Position numbers and translations under genes: made by a program. Below, piece after piece: positions 11,983 through 25,100 of a DNA stretch of 64,000 nucleotides; the stretch's first letter is position 1; each line of letters opens with the position of its first letter. The DNA comes from Megalopta genalis (Eukaryota; Arthropoda; Insecta; Hymenoptera; Halictidae), in the NCBI RefSeq assembly GCF_051020955.1, contig NW_027476315.1, positions 124,001 to 188,000 of the forward strand, in the 5' to 3' direction. The notes under the pieces are model-generated. The model was given only the letters and a program-made list of their open reading frames with translations, made no database searches and was not told where the DNA came from.

Positions 11983-12985
11983 CGCAGGTATTTGAAGGTA
12001 AATCATTTGTTTCGCATGGATTTGAAGCTAAGCCTTCTACTTCGCATTGATTTGATGTTAAATCATGTGTTTCCCTTGGATTTGAAGCTAACTCGTTTGA
12101 TTCGCATTCAGTGGAAGCAAAATCATGTTTATCACAAGTATTTGTAGCTAAACAATTTGTTTCGCATTGATTTGATGCTAATCCTTCTACTTCGCATTGA
12201 TTTGAAGGTAAATCATGTGATTCGCATGGATTTGAAGATAACTCGATTGTTTGGCATGCAGTTGAATCTATATCACTTATATTCGCAAGTATCTGAATCC
12301 AATTAATTCGTTTCGCATGGATATAAAGCTAAGCCTTCTAATTCGCATTGATTTGAAGCTAAATCATGTGTTTCGCTTATATTTGAAGCTAACTCGTATG
12401 TTTCGCATGCAGTTGAAGCTAAATCATGTATATCACAAGTATTTGAAGCTGAACCATTTGTTTCGCATGAATATTAAGCTAAAAAATGGGTCTCGCATGA
12501 ATATTAAGCTAAACCATGTGTTTCGCTTGAATTTGAAGCTAAATCATGTGTTTCGCATGGATTTGAAGCTAAGCCTTCTAGTTCGCATTGATCTGAAGCT
12601 AAATCATGTGTTTCGCTTGGATTTGATGCCAACTCGTTTGTTTCGCATGCAGTTCAGCTAAATCATGTATATCACAAATATTTGAAGCTAAAACATTTGA
12701 TTCGCTTGGATTTGAAACTAAACCTTGTACTTCGCGTTGATTTGAATCTAAATCATGTGTTTCGCATGGATTTGAATCTATCTCGTTTGTTACGCCTGTA
12801 TTCGAAGCTATGTCAATTACTTTCGCTAGTATTTGAAGCTCAATCATTCGTTTCGTATGGATTTGAAGCTACGCCTTCCACTTCGCATTGATTTGAAGTT
12901 GAATTATGTGTTTCCCTTGGATTGGAAGCTAACTCGTTTGTTTCGCCTGCATTTGAAGCTAAATCATGTATATCACAAGTATTTT
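11983..12985 (+). repeat. Cassette block b (about 1.0 kb)
   Basis: This matches block a at an offset of 3,003, from about 8980 to 9983. It carries the same KLKNGSR-producing monomer near 12481. A one-base deletion after 12654 (GCAGTTCAGC against GCAGTTGCAGC in the sister copies) shifts the phase for the rest of the block. On the right it switches abruptly to the ATTTTAATCTAAACC monomer, which also follows the short cassettes near 22072 and 25185. Confidence 0.88.
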
Positions 12986-14378
12986 AATCTAAACCATTTG
13001 TTTCGCATTGATTTGAAGCTAAGCCTTATACGTCGAATTCATTTAAAGCTAAATCATGAGTTTCGCAAGGATTTGAAGCTAACTCGTTTTTTTCGCATGC
13101 AGTTGAAGCTGAATTATGTATATCATAAGTATTTGAAGCTTAACCATTTGTTGCTCACGTATTTGAAGCTTCTACTTCGCATTGATTTGAAGCTGAATCA
13201 TGTGTTTCGCATGGATTTGAAGCTATTTCATTTAAACCGCAAGTATTTGAAGCTATACCATTTTTTCCGCATTGATTTGAAGCTAAGACTACTACTTCGC
13301 ATTGATTCGAAGTTAAATCATGTGTTTCTCTTGGATCTGAAGCTAACTCGCTTGATTCGCATGCAGTTGAAGCAAAATCATGTTTATCACAAGTCTTTGA
13401 AGCTAAACCATTTGTTTCGCATGGATTTGGAGCTAACTCGTTTATGTCATCTGCATTTGAAGCTATATCACTTATATCGCAAGTATCTGACGCTAAATCA
13501 TTTGTTTTTCAATGATTTGAAGCTAAACCATCTACATTGCATTGATTTGAAGCTAAATCAATTGTATCGCTTGGATTTGTAGCTAACTCGTTTGATTCGC
13601 ATGCAGTTGACTCTAAATCGTGTTCATCACAAGTATTTGAAGCTAAACCACTTGTTTCGCATTTGTTTGAAGTTAAGCCATCTACTTCGCATTGATTTGA
13701 AGTTAAATCATGTGTTTCTCTTGGATCTGATGCCAACTCGCTTGATTCGCATGCAGTTGAAGCTAAATCATGTTTATCACAAATATTTGAACATAAACCA
13801 TTTGTTTTGCATGGATTTGAAGTTAAGCATTCTACGTCGCACTGATTTGAAGCTAAATCATGTGTTTCTCATGGATTTGGAGCTAACTCGTTTATGTCAC
13901 CTGCATTTGAAGCTATATCACTTATATCGCAAGTATCTGAAGCTAAATCATTTGTTTCTCAAGGATTTGAAGCTAAACCATCTACATGGCATTGATGTGA
14001 AGCTAAATCAAATGTATCGCTTGGATTTGACGCTAACTCGTTTGATTCGAATGCAGTTGAAGCCAAATCATGTTTATCACAAGCATTTGAAGCTAAACCA
14101 TTTGTTTCGCATTGATTTGAAGCTAAGCCACTACTTCGCATTGATTTGAAGTTAAATCATGTGTATCTCTTGGATTTGAAGCTAACTCGTTTGATTCGCA
14201 TGCAGTTGAAGCTAAATCATGTTTATCACAAGTATCTGAATCCAAACCAATTGTTTCGCATTGATTTGAAGCTAAGCCTAATACTTCGCATTGATTTGAA
14301 TCTAAATCATGTGTTTCGCATGGATTTGAAGCTAACTCGTTTGTTTCGCCTGCATTTAAAGCTATTTTATATAAACCG
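12986..14378 (+). repeat. Segmental duplication R, copy 2, with leader
   Basis: The first part (about 12986-13165) holds monomers with CTTATACGTCGAATTC and CATGAGTTTCGCAAGG, also found at about 22.08-22.17 and 25.20-25.37 kb. It ends in a monomer with a six-base deletion (GAAGCTTCTACTTCGC near 13167). From about 13300 the sequence follows the 10.9-11.98 kb segment. A one-base deletion near 14130 (AAGCCACTACTTCG against AAGCCTACTACTTCG) distinguishes this copy. Confidence 0.8.
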
Positions 14379-15668
14379 CAGGTATTTGAAGGTAAATCAT
14401 TTGTTTCGCATGGATTTGAAGCTAAGCCTTCTACTTCGCATTGATTTGATGTTAAATCATGTGTTTCCCTTGGATTTGAAGCTAACTCGTTTGATTCGCA
14501 TTCAGTTGAAGCAAAATCATGTTTATCACAAGTATTTGTAGCTAAACAATTTGTTTCGCATTGATTTGATGCTAATCCTTCTACTTCGCATTGATTTGAA
14601 GGTAAATCATGTGATTCGCATGGATTTGAAGATAACTCGATTGTTTGACATGCAGTTGAATCTATATCACTTATATTCGCAAGTATCTGAATCCAAATAA
14701 TTCGTTTCGCATGGATATAAAGCTAAGCCTTCTAATTCGCATTGATTTGAAGCTAAATCATGTGTTTCGCTTATATTTGAAGCTAACTCGTATGTTTCGC
14801 ATGCAGTTGAAGCTAAATCATGTATATCACAAGTATTTGAAGCTGAACCATTTGTTTCGCATGAATATTAAGCTAAAAAATGGGTCTCGCATGAATATTA
14901 AGCTAAACCATGTGTTTCGCTTGAATTTGAAGCTAAATCATGTGTTTCGCATCGATTTGAAGCTAAGCCTTCTAGTTCGCATTGATCTGAAGCTAAATCA
15001 TGTGTTTCGCTTGGATTTGATGCCAACTCGTTTGTTTCGCATGCAGTTGCAGCTAAATCATGTATATCACAAATATTTGAAGCTAAAACATTTGATTCGC
15101 TTGGATTTGAAACTAAACCTTGTACTTCGCGTTGATTTGAATCTAAATCATGTGTTTCGCATGGATTTGAATCTATCTCGTTTGTTACGCCTGTATTCGA
15201 AGCTATGTCAATTACTTTCGCTAGTATTTGAAGCTCAATCATTCGTTTCGTATGGATTTGAAGCTACGCCTTCCACTTCGCATTGATTTGAAGTTGAATT
15301 ATGTGTTTCCCTTGGATTGGAAGCTAACTCGTTTGTTTCACCTGCATTTGAAGCTAAATCATGTATATCACAAGTATTTGAAGCTGAACCATTTGTTTTG
15401 CAAGAATATTAAGCTAAACCATGTGTTTCGCATGTATATTAAGCTAAACCATGGGTTTCGCTTGAATTTGAAGCTAAATCATGTGTTTCGCATGGATTTG
15501 AAGCTAACTCGTTTGTTTCGCCTGCATTTGAAGCTAAATCATGTATATCACAAGTATTTGAAACAAAACCATTTGATTTGCTTGGATTTGAAGCTAAACC
15601 ATCTACTTCGCATTGATTTCAATCTAAATCATGTGCTTCGAATGGATTTGCTTCTAACTCGTTTGCTT
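14379..15668 (+). repeat. Cassette block c (about 1.3 kb)
   Basis: This continues the copy of block b (offset about 2,395), then extends further right than b, following blocks a and d through GCAAGAATATTAAGC, GCATGTATATTAAGC and TTTGCTTCTAACTCG. It leaves them near 15668. Together, 13.3-15.4 kb against 10.9-13.0 kb reads as a tandem duplication of about 2.4 kb. Confidence 0.88.
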
Positions 15669-16140
15669 CGCCTGCATTTGAAGCTATACCACTTATATCG
15701 CAATTATCTGAAGATTATTGATTTGTTTCTTATTAACTTGAAGCTAAGCCTTCTACTTCGCATTGATTTGAAGCTAAATCATGTGTTTCTCATGGATTTG
15801 AAGCTAACTCGTTTGTTTCGCATGCAGTTGAAGCTAAATCATGTATATCACAAGTATTTGAATCTAAAACATTTGTTTGGCATGGATTCGAAGATCAGCC
15901 TTCTGCTTCGGATTGATTTGCAGCTAAATCATGTGTTTAGCATGGATTTGAAGCTAACTCGTTTGTTTCGCATGCTGTTGAAGCTAAATCATGTATATCA
16001 CAAGTATTTTAATCTGAACCGTTTGTTTCGCATGGATTCGAAGATCAGACTTCTGCTTCGCATTGATGTGAAGCTAAATCATGTGTTTCGCATGGATTTG
16101 AAGCTTACTCGTTTGTTTTGCATGCAGTTGAAGCTAAATC
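15669..16140 (+). repeat. Regular 150-bp HOR stretch
   Basis: About three consecutive A-B-C-D-E units, with E monomers of the GATTCGAAGATCAG form and 'CTTCTGCTTCG' variants near 15900 and 16050. A divergent start near 15711-15740 (GATTATTGATTTG, TTATTAACTTGAAGC) is the only oddity. No other sequence type is present. Confidence 0.85.
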
Positions 16141-16320
16141 ATGTATATCACAAGTGTTTGAAGCTAACCCGTTTGATTCGCATGGATTTGATGATAAGCC
16201 TTCTACTTCGCATTGATTTGAAGGTAAATCATGTATATCACAAGTGTTTGAAGCTAACCCGTTTGATTCGCATGGATTTGATGATAAGCCTTCTACTTCG
16301 CATTGATTTGAAGGTAAATC
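16141..16320 (+). repeat. Perfect tandem duplication of a 90-bp, three-monomer unit
   Basis: 16141-16230 and 16231-16320 are identical in the bases I compared. Each contains a C-end, a D-type monomer reading AACCCGTTTGATTCGC, an E-type monomer GATTTGATGATAAGCC, and the start of a GAAGGTAAATC monomer. The unit is three monomers rather than five, so it breaks the HOR order locally. Confidence 0.95.
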
Positions 16321-16715
16321 ATGTGATTCGCATGGATTTGAAGATAACTCGATTGTTTGACATGCAGTTGAATCTATATCACTTATATTCGCAAGCATTT
16401 GAAGCCGAATCATTCGGTTTGCAAGGATTTGAAGCTAAGCCTTCTACTTCGCATTGATTTGATGCTAAATTATGTGTTTCGCATGCAGTTGAAGCTAAAT
16501 TACGTATATCACAAGTATTTGAAACTTAATCATTCAGTTCGCATGGATTTGAAGCTAAGCCTTCTACTTCGCATTGATTTGAAGTTAAATCATGTGTTAC
16601 GCTTGGATTTGAAGCTCACTCGTTTGTTTCGCCTGCATTTGAAGCTTAATCATGTATATCACAAGTATTTGAAGGTAAACCATTTGTTTTGAAGCTAAAT
16701 CACGTGTTTCACATG
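16285..16715 (+). repeat. Colinear copy of 7570-8000
   Basis: This segment matches at an offset of 8,715 bases, including GAAGGTAAATCATGTG, the 31-base H monomer, GCCGAATCATTCGGTTTGC, and the ten-base deletion in a D monomer near 16684 (partner near 7968). It diverges at about 16716 (GATTTGTAGC against GATTTGAAGC). Confidence 0.88.
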
Positions 16716-18954
16716 GATTTGTAGCTAAGCCTTCTACTTCGCATTGATTTGAAACTTAATCATGTGTTTCGCTCGGATTTGAAGATAATTCGTTTGTTTC
16801 GCATGCAGTTGAAACTATATCATGTATATCACAAGTATTTGAAGCTAAACCATTTGATTCGCATGTATTTGAAGCTAAGCATTACACTTCTCATTGATTT
16901 GAAGCTAAATCACGTGTTTCGCTTGGATTTGAAGCTAACTCGTTTGTTTCGCATGCAGTTGGAGCTAAATCATGTATTTCACAAGTATTTGAAGCTAAAC
17001 TTTTTGTTACTCATGTATTTGAAGCTAAGCCTTCCACCTCGCATTGATTTGAAGCTAAATCATGTGTTTCGCATGGATTTGATTCTAACTCGTTTGTTTC
17101 GCATGCTGTTGAAGCTAAATCATTTATATTTCAAGCATTTGAAGCTAAACCATTTGTTTCGCATGCATTCGAAGATAAGCATTCCACTTCGCATTGAAGT
17201 GAAGCTAAATCATGTGTTTCGCATGGATTTGAAACTAACTCGTCTGTTTCGCCTGCTTTTGAATCTATATCACTTATATCGCAAGTATCTGAAGCTGAAC
17301 CATTTGTTTCGCATGGATTTGAAGCTAACTCATTTGTTTCGCCTGCATTTGTAGCTATATCACTTATATCGCAAGCATTTGAAGCTTAATCATTCGTTTT
17401 GCATGCATTTGTAGCTAAGCCTTCTACGCCGCACTGATTTGAAGCTAAATCATGTGTTTCGCATTAATTTGAAGATAACTCGTTCGTTCGTCTGCATTTG
17501 AAGTTATTTCATTTATATCGCAAATATTTGAATCTAAATCATGTGTTTCGCTCGGATTTGAAGCTAAGCCTTCTATTTCGCATGATTTGAATCTAAATCA
17601 TATGTTCCGCATGGATTTGAAGCTGACTCGTTTGTTTCGCATGGAGTTGAAGCTAAGCCTTTAACGTCGCATTGATTTGAAGCTAAATCATGTGTTTCGC
17701 ATGAATTTGAAGCTAACTGTTTGTTCCGCCTGCATTTGAAGCTATATCACTTATATCACAAGTATTTGAGGCTAAATCAATTGTTTCGCATGGATTTGAA
17801 GCTGAGTCGTTTGTTTGGCATGGATTTGAAGCTAAGCCTTTAACTTCGCATTGATTTGAAGCTAAATCATGTGTTTCGCATGAATTTGAAGATAACTCGT
17901 TCGTTTGGTCTGCATTTGAAGCTATTTCATTTATATCGCAAGTATTTGAATCTAAATCATGTGTTTCGCTCGGATTTGAAGATAAACCTTCTACTTCGCA
18001 TGATTTGAAGCTAAATCAAGTTTATCACTATTATCTGAATCTATACCATTTGTTTCGCTTGGATTTGAAGCTAAGCCTTCTACGTCGCACTGATTTGAAG
18101 CTAAATCATGTATTTCGCATGGATTTGAAGATAACTCGTTCGTTTGGTCTGCATTTGAAGTTATTTCATTTATATCGCAAGTATTTGAATCTAAATCATG
18201 TGTTTCCCTCGGATTTGAAGATAAACCTTCTACTTCGCATGATTTGAAGCTAAATCATGTTTATCACAATTATCTGAATCTATACCATTTGTTTGGTTGG
18301 ATTTGAAGCTAAGCCTTCTACGTCGCACTGATTTGAAGCTAAATCATGTGTTTCGCATTAATTTGAAGATAACTCGTTCGTTCGTCTGCATTTGAAGTTA
18401 TTTCATTTATATCGCAAGTATTTGAATCTAAATCATATGTTTCGCATGAATTTGAAGCTAACTGTTTGTTCCGCCTGCATTTGAAGCTATATCACTTATA
18501 TCGCAAGTATTTGAAGCTAGATCATTTGTTTCGCATGGATTTGAAGCTAAGCCTCTAACTTCGCATTGATTTGAAGCTAAATCATGTGTTTCGCATGAAT
18601 TTAAATATTTTTCTCGTTCGTTCGTCTGCATTTGAAGTTATTTCATTTATATCGCAAGTATTTGAATCTAAATCATGTGTTTCGCATGAATTTGAAGCTA
18701 ACTGTTTGTTCCGCCTGCATTTGAAGCTATATGACTTATATCGCAAGTATTTGAAGCTAAATCATTCGTTTTGCATGGATTTGAAGCTAAACCTTCTACA
18801 TCACATTGATTTGAAGCAAACTCATGTGTTTCGCTTGGATTTGAAGCTAACTCGTATGTTTCGCATGGAGTTGAAGGTAAAACATGTATAAAACAAGTAT
18901 TTCAAGCTAAACTATTCTTTTCGCATGGATTTGAAGCTAAGCCTTCTACTTCGA
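16716..18954 (+). repeat. Mosaic echo of 5.4-8.8 kb
   Basis: Segments follow the earlier region in pieces. About 16750-17090 follows 5415-5755 (offset 11,335), about 17200-17340 follows 5930-6070, about 17410-17879 follows 8300-8774 (offset 9,105), and about 18760-18930 follows 6110-6280. Between these, 17880-18600 contains several CGTTCGTTTGGTCTGC, TTTCATTTATATCGC and GAATCTATACCATTTG monomers, partly duplicated among themselves (17880-18010 resembles 18100-18260). One-base-short CATGATTTGAAG junctions recur near 17581, 17999 and 18239. No unique sequence is present. Confidence 0.8.
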
Positions 18955-20712
18955 ATTGATTTGAAGCTAAATCATGTGTTTCGCTCGGATTTGAAGCTGA
19001 GCCTTCTACTTAGCATGATTTGAAGCTAAATCAAATGTTCCGCATGGATTTGAAGCTAACTCGTTTGTTTCGCATGGATTTGAAGCTAAGCCTTCAACTT
19101 CGCATTGATTTGAAGCTAAATCATGTGTTTCGTATGAATTTGAATCGAACTGTTTGATTCGCATGCATTTGAAGCTATATCACTTATATCGCAGGTATTT
19201 GAAGGTAAATCATTTGTTTCGCATGGATTTGAAGCTAAGCCTTCTACTTCGCATTGATTTGATGTTAAATCATGTGTTTCCCTTGGATTTGAAGCTAACT
19301 CGTTTGATTCGCATTCAGTTGAAGCAAAATCATGTTTATCACAAGTATTTGTAGCTAAACAATTTGTTTCGCATTGATTTGATGCTAATCCTTCTACTTC
19401 GCATTGATTTGAAGGTAAATCATGTGATTCGCATGGATTTGAAGATAACTCGATTGTTTGACATGCAGTTGAATCTATATCACTTATATTCGCAAGTATC
19501 TGAATCCAAATAATTCGTTTCGCATGGATATAAAGCTAAGCCTTCTAATTCGCATTGATTTGAAGCTAAATCATGTGTTTCGCTTATATTTGAAGCTAAC
19601 TCGTATGTTTCGCATGCAGTTGAAGCTAAATCATGTATATCACAAGTATTTGAAGCTGAACCATTTGTTTCGCATGAATATTAAGCTAAAGAATGGGTCT
19701 CGCATGAATATTAAGCTAAACCATGTGTTTCGCTTGAATTTGAAGCTAAATCATGTGTTTCGCATGGATTTGAAGCTAAGCCTTCTAGTTCGCATTGATC
19801 TGAAGCTAAATCATGTGTTTCGCTTGGATTTGATGCCAACTCGTTTGTTTCGCATGCAGTTGCAGCTAAATCATGTATATCACAAATATTTGAAGCTAAA
19901 ACATTTGATTCGCTTGGATTTGAAACTAAACCTTGTACTTCGCGTTGATTTGAATCTAAATCATGTGTTTCGCATGGATTTGAATCTATCTCGTTTGTTA
20001 CGCCTGTATTCGAAGCTATGTCAATTACTTTCGCTAGTATTTGAAGCTCAATCATTCGTTTCGTATGGATTTGAAGCTACGCCTTCCTCTTCGCATTGAT
20101 TTGAAGTTGAATTATGTGTTTCCCTTGGATTGGAAGCTAACTCGTTTGTTTCACCTGCATTTGAAGCTAAATCATGTATATCACAAGTATTTGAAGCTGA
20201 ACCATTTGTTTTGCAAGAATATTAAGCTAAACCATGTGTTTCACATGTATATTAAGCTGAACCATGGGTTTCGCTTGAATTTGAAGCTAAATCATGTGTT
20301 TCGCATGGATTTGAAGCTAACTCGTTTGTTTCGCCTGCATTTGAAGCTAAATCATGTATATCACAAGTATTTGAAACAAAACCATTTGATTTGCTTGGAT
20401 TTGAAGCTAAACCATCTACTTCGCATTGATTTCAATCTAAATCATGTGCTTCGAATGGATTTGCTTCTAACTCGTTTGTTTCGCCAGCATTCGAAGAGAT
20501 ATCACTTATATCGTATTTATTTGAAGCTAAGTCATTTGTTTCGCACGGATTTGAAGCTAATCCTTCTACTTCGCTATGATTTGAAGCCAAAGCATGTGTT
20601 TCGCATGGCTTTAAAGCTAACTCGTTTGTTTCGCCTGCATCTGAAGTTATATCACTTATATTCGCAAGTATTTGAAACTAAATCATTCGTTTCGCATGGA
20701 TTTGAAGCTAAC
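18955..20712 (+). repeat. Cassette block d (full copy)
   Basis: This is a near-identical copy of 8745-10503, 10.2 kb away. Differences seen include AAAGAATGGGTC near 19688 (AAAAAATGGGTC in the others) and CTTCCTCTTCGC near 20086 (CTTCCACTTCGC in the others). From about 19.06 kb onward it is also the first part of the 3,113-bp tandem duplication. Confidence 0.9.
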
Positions 20713-22172
20713 TCGTTTGTTTCGGCTGCATTTGAAGCTATATCACTTATATTCGCAAGCATTTGAAGCTAAATCATTCGTTTTGCATGGATTTGAAGCT
20801 AAACCTTCTATATCACATTGATTTGAAGCTAAACCAAGTTTGTCGCTTGGATTTGAAGCTGACTCGTCTGTTTCGCATGCAGTTCAAGCTAAATCATGTA
20901 TATCACAAGTTTTTGAAGCTAAACCATTTGATTCGCATTGATTTACAGCTAAGCCTTCAACTTCGCATTGATTTGAAGCTAAATCATGTTTATCACAAGT
21001 TTCTGAATCTAAACCATTTGTTTTGCTTGGATTTGAAGCTGTGCCTTCTACGTCGAACTGATTTGAAGCTAAATCATGTGTTTCGCATGAATTTGAAGAT
21101 AACTCGATCGTTCGTCTGCATTTGAAGTTATTTCATTCACTTGAATCTATATCACTTATATTCGCAAGTATTTGAAGCCAAATAATTCGTTTCGCATGGA
21201 TTTGAAGCTACGCCTTCTAATTCGCATTGATTTGAAGCTAAATCATGTGTTTCGCATGGATTTGAAGATAACTCGTCTGTTTCGCATGCAGTTGAAGCTA
21301 AATTACTAATATTCGCAAGCACTGAAGCCAAATCATTCGGTTCGCATGGATTTGAAGCTAAGCCTCCTCCTTCGCATTAATATGATGCTATATCATGTGT
21401 TTCGCTTGTATTTATAGCTAACTCGTTTGTTTCTCATGCAGTTGAAGCTAAATCATGTTTATCACAAGTGTCTGTATCTAAACCATCTCTTTCGCATGAA
21501 TATTAAGCTAAGCCATGTGTTTCGCATGAATTTGAAGCTAAATCATGCGTTTCGCATAGATTTGATGCTAATCCTTCTACTTCGCATTGATTTGAAGGTA
21601 AATCATGTGATTCGCATGGATTTGAAGATAACTCGATTGTTTGACATGCAGTTGAATCTATATCACTTATATTCGCAAGTATCTGAAGCCAAATAATTCG
21701 TTTCGCATGGATATAAAGCTAAGCCTTCTAATTCGCATTGATTTGAAGCTAAATCATGTGTTTCGCTTATATTTGAAGCTAACTCGTATGTTTCGCATGC
21801 AGTTGAAGCTAAATCATGTATATCACAAGTATTTGAAGCTGAACCATTTGTTTCGCATGAATATTAAGCTAAAAAATGGGTCTCGCATGAATATTAAGCT
21901 AAACCATGTGTTTCGCTTGAATTTGAAGCTAAATCATGTGTTTCGCATGGATTTGAAGCTAAGCCTTCTACTTCGCATTGATCTGAAGCTAAATCATGTG
22001 TTTCGCTTGGATTTGAAGCTAACTAGTTTGTTTCGCATGCAGTTGAAGCTAAATCATGTATATCACAAGTATTTTAATCTAAACCATTTGTTTCGCATTG
22101 ATTTGAAGCTAAGCCTTATACGTCGAATTCATTTAAAGCTAAATCATGAGTTTCGCAAGGATTTGAAGCTAA
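19060..22172 (+). repeat. 3,113-bp tandem duplication, copy 1
   Basis: Landmarks in this copy recur in the next copy at exactly +3,113 bases all along its length: 19154 and 22267, 19524 and 22637, 20041 and 23154, 20763 and 23876, 21427 and 24540, 21707 and 24820. The constant offset means no net length difference in over 3 kb. I saw only a few substitutions, near 19690, 20088 and 21089 with their partners. The copy contains one full and one short KLKNGSR cassette. Boundaries are uncertain by roughly 20-30 bases because the junction lies inside a B monomer shared by both ends. Confidence 0.95.
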
Positions 22173-25100
22173 CTCGTTTGTTTCGCATGGATTTGAAGCT
22201 AAGCCTTCAACTTCGCATTGATTTGAAGCTAAATCATGTGTTTCGTATGAATTTGAATCGAACTGTTTGATTCGCATGCATTTGAAGCTATATCACTTAT
22301 ATCGCAGGTATTTGAAGGTAAATCATTTGTTTCGCATGGATTTGAAGCTAAGCCTTCTACTTCGCATTGATTTGATGTTAAATCATGTGTTTCCCTTGGA
22401 TTTGAAGCTAACTCGTTTGATTCGCATTCAGTTGAAGCAAAATCATGTTTATCACAAGTATTTGTAGCTAAACAATTTGTTTCGCATTGATTTGATGCTA
22501 ATCCTTCTACTTCGCATTGATTTGAAGGTAAATCATGTGATTCGCATGGATTTGAAGATAACTCGATTGTTTGACATGCAGTTGAATCTATATCACTTAT
22601 ATTCGCAAGTATCTGAATCCAAATAATTCGTTTCGCATGGATATAAAGCTAAGCCTTCTAATTCGCATTGATTTGAAGCTAAATCATGTGTTTCGCTTAT
22701 ATTTGAAGCTAACTCGTATGTTTCGCATGCAGTTGAAGCTAAATCATGTATATCACAAGTATTTGAAGCTGAACCATTTGTTTCGCATGAATATTAAGCT
22801 AAAAAATGGGTCTCGCATGAATATTAAGCTAAACCATGTGTTTCGCTTGAATTTGAAGCTAAATCATGTGTTTCGCATGGATTTGAAGCTAAGCCTTCTA
22901 GTTCGCATTGATCTGAAGCTAAATCATGTGTTTCGCTTGGATTTGATGCCAACTCGTTTGTTTCGCATGCAGTTGCAGCTAAATCATGTATATCACAAAT
23001 ATTTGAAGCTAAAACATTTGATTCGCTTGGATTTGAAACTAAACCTTGTACTTCGCGTTGATTTGAATCTAAATCATGTGTTTCGCATGGATTTGAATCT
23101 ATCTCGTTTGTTACGCCTGTATTCGAAGCTATGTCAATTACTTTCGCTAGTATTTGAAGCTCAATCATTCGTTTCGTATGGATTTGAAGCTACGCCTTCC
23201 ACTTCGCATTGATTTGAAGTTGAATTATGTGTTTCCCTTGGATTGGAAGCTAACTCGTTTGTTTCACCTGCATTTGAAGCTAAATCATGTATATCACAAG
23301 TATTTGAAGCTGAACCATTTGTTTTGCAAGAATATTAAGCTAAACCATGTGTTTCACATGTATATTAAGCTGAACCATGGGTTTCGCTTGAATTTGAAGC
23401 TAAATCATGTGTTTCGCATGGATTTGAAGCTAACTCGTTTGTTTCGCCTGCATTTGAAGCTAAATCATGTATATCACAAGTATTTGAAACAAAACCATTT
23501 GATTTGCTTGGATTTGAAGCTAAACCATCTACTTCGCATTGATTTCAATCTAAATCATGTGCTTCGAATGGATTTGCTTCTAACTCGTTTGTTTCGCCAG
23601 CATTCGAAGAGATATCACTTATATCGTATTTATTTGAAGCTAAGTCATTTGTTTCGCACGGATTTGAAGCTAATCCTTCTACTTCGCTATGATTTGAAGC
23701 CAAAGCATGTGTTTCGCATGGCTTTAAAGCTAACTCGTTTGTTTCGCCTGCATCTGAAGTTATATCACTTATATTCGCAAGTATTTGAAACTAAATCATT
23801 CGTTTCGCATGGATTTGAAGCTAACTCGTTTGTTTCGGCTGCATTTGAAGCTATATCACTTATATTCGCAAGCATTTGAAGCTAAATCATTCGTTTTGCA
23901 TGGATTTGAAGCTAAACCTTCTATATCACATTGATTTGAAGCTAAACCAAGTTTGTCGCTTGGATTTGAAGCTGACTCGTCTGTTTCGCATGCAGTTCAA
24001 GCTAAATCATGTATATCACAAGTTTTTGAAGCTAAACCATTTGATTCGCATTGATTTACAGCTAAGCCTTCAACTTCGCATTGATTTGAAGCTAAATCAT
24101 GTTTATCACAAGTTTCTGAATCTAAACCATTTGTTTTGCTTGGATTTGAAGCTGTGCCTTCTACGTCGAACTGATTTGAAGCTAAATCATGTGTTTCGCA
24201 TGAATTTGATGATAACTCGATCGTTCGTCTGCATTTGAAGTTATTTCATTCACTTGAATCTATATCACTTATATTCGCAAGTATTTGAAGCCAAATAATT
24301 CGTTTCGCATGGATTTGAAGCTACGCCTTCTAATTCGCATTGATTTGAAGCTAAATCATGTGTTTCGCATGGATTTGAAGATAACTCGTCTGTTTCGCAT
24401 GCAGTTGAAGCTAAATTACTAATATTCGCAAGCACTGAAGCCAAATCATTCGGTTCGCATGGATTTGAAGCTAAGCCTCCTCCTTCGCATTAATATGATG
24501 CTATATCATGTGTTTCGCTTGTATTTATAGCTAACTCGTTTGTTTCTCATGCAGTTGAAGCTAAATCATGTTTATCACAAGTGTCTGTATCTAAACCATC
24601 TCTTTCGCATGAATATTAAGCTAAGCCATGTGTTTCGCATGAATTTGAAGCTAAATCATGCGTTTCGCATAGATTTGATGCTAATCCTTCTACTTCGCAT
24701 TGATTTGAAGGTAAATCATGTGATTCGCATGGATTTGAAGATAACTCGATTGTTTGACATGCAGTTGAATCTATATCACTTATATTCGCAAGTATCTGAA
24801 GCCAAATAATTCGTTTCGCATGGATATAAAGCTAAGCCTTCTAATTCGCATTGATTTGAAGCTAAATCATGTGTTTCGCTTATATTTGAAGCTAACTCGT
24901 ATGTTTCGCATGCAGTTGAAGCTAAATCATGTATATCACAAGTATTTGAAGCTGAACCATTTGTTTCGCATGAATATTAAGCTAAAAAATGGGTCTCGCA
25001 TGAATATTAAGCTAAACCATGTGTTTCGCTTGAATTTGAAGCTAAATCATGTGTTTCGCATGGATTTGAAGCTAAGCCTTCTACTTCGCATTGATCTGAA

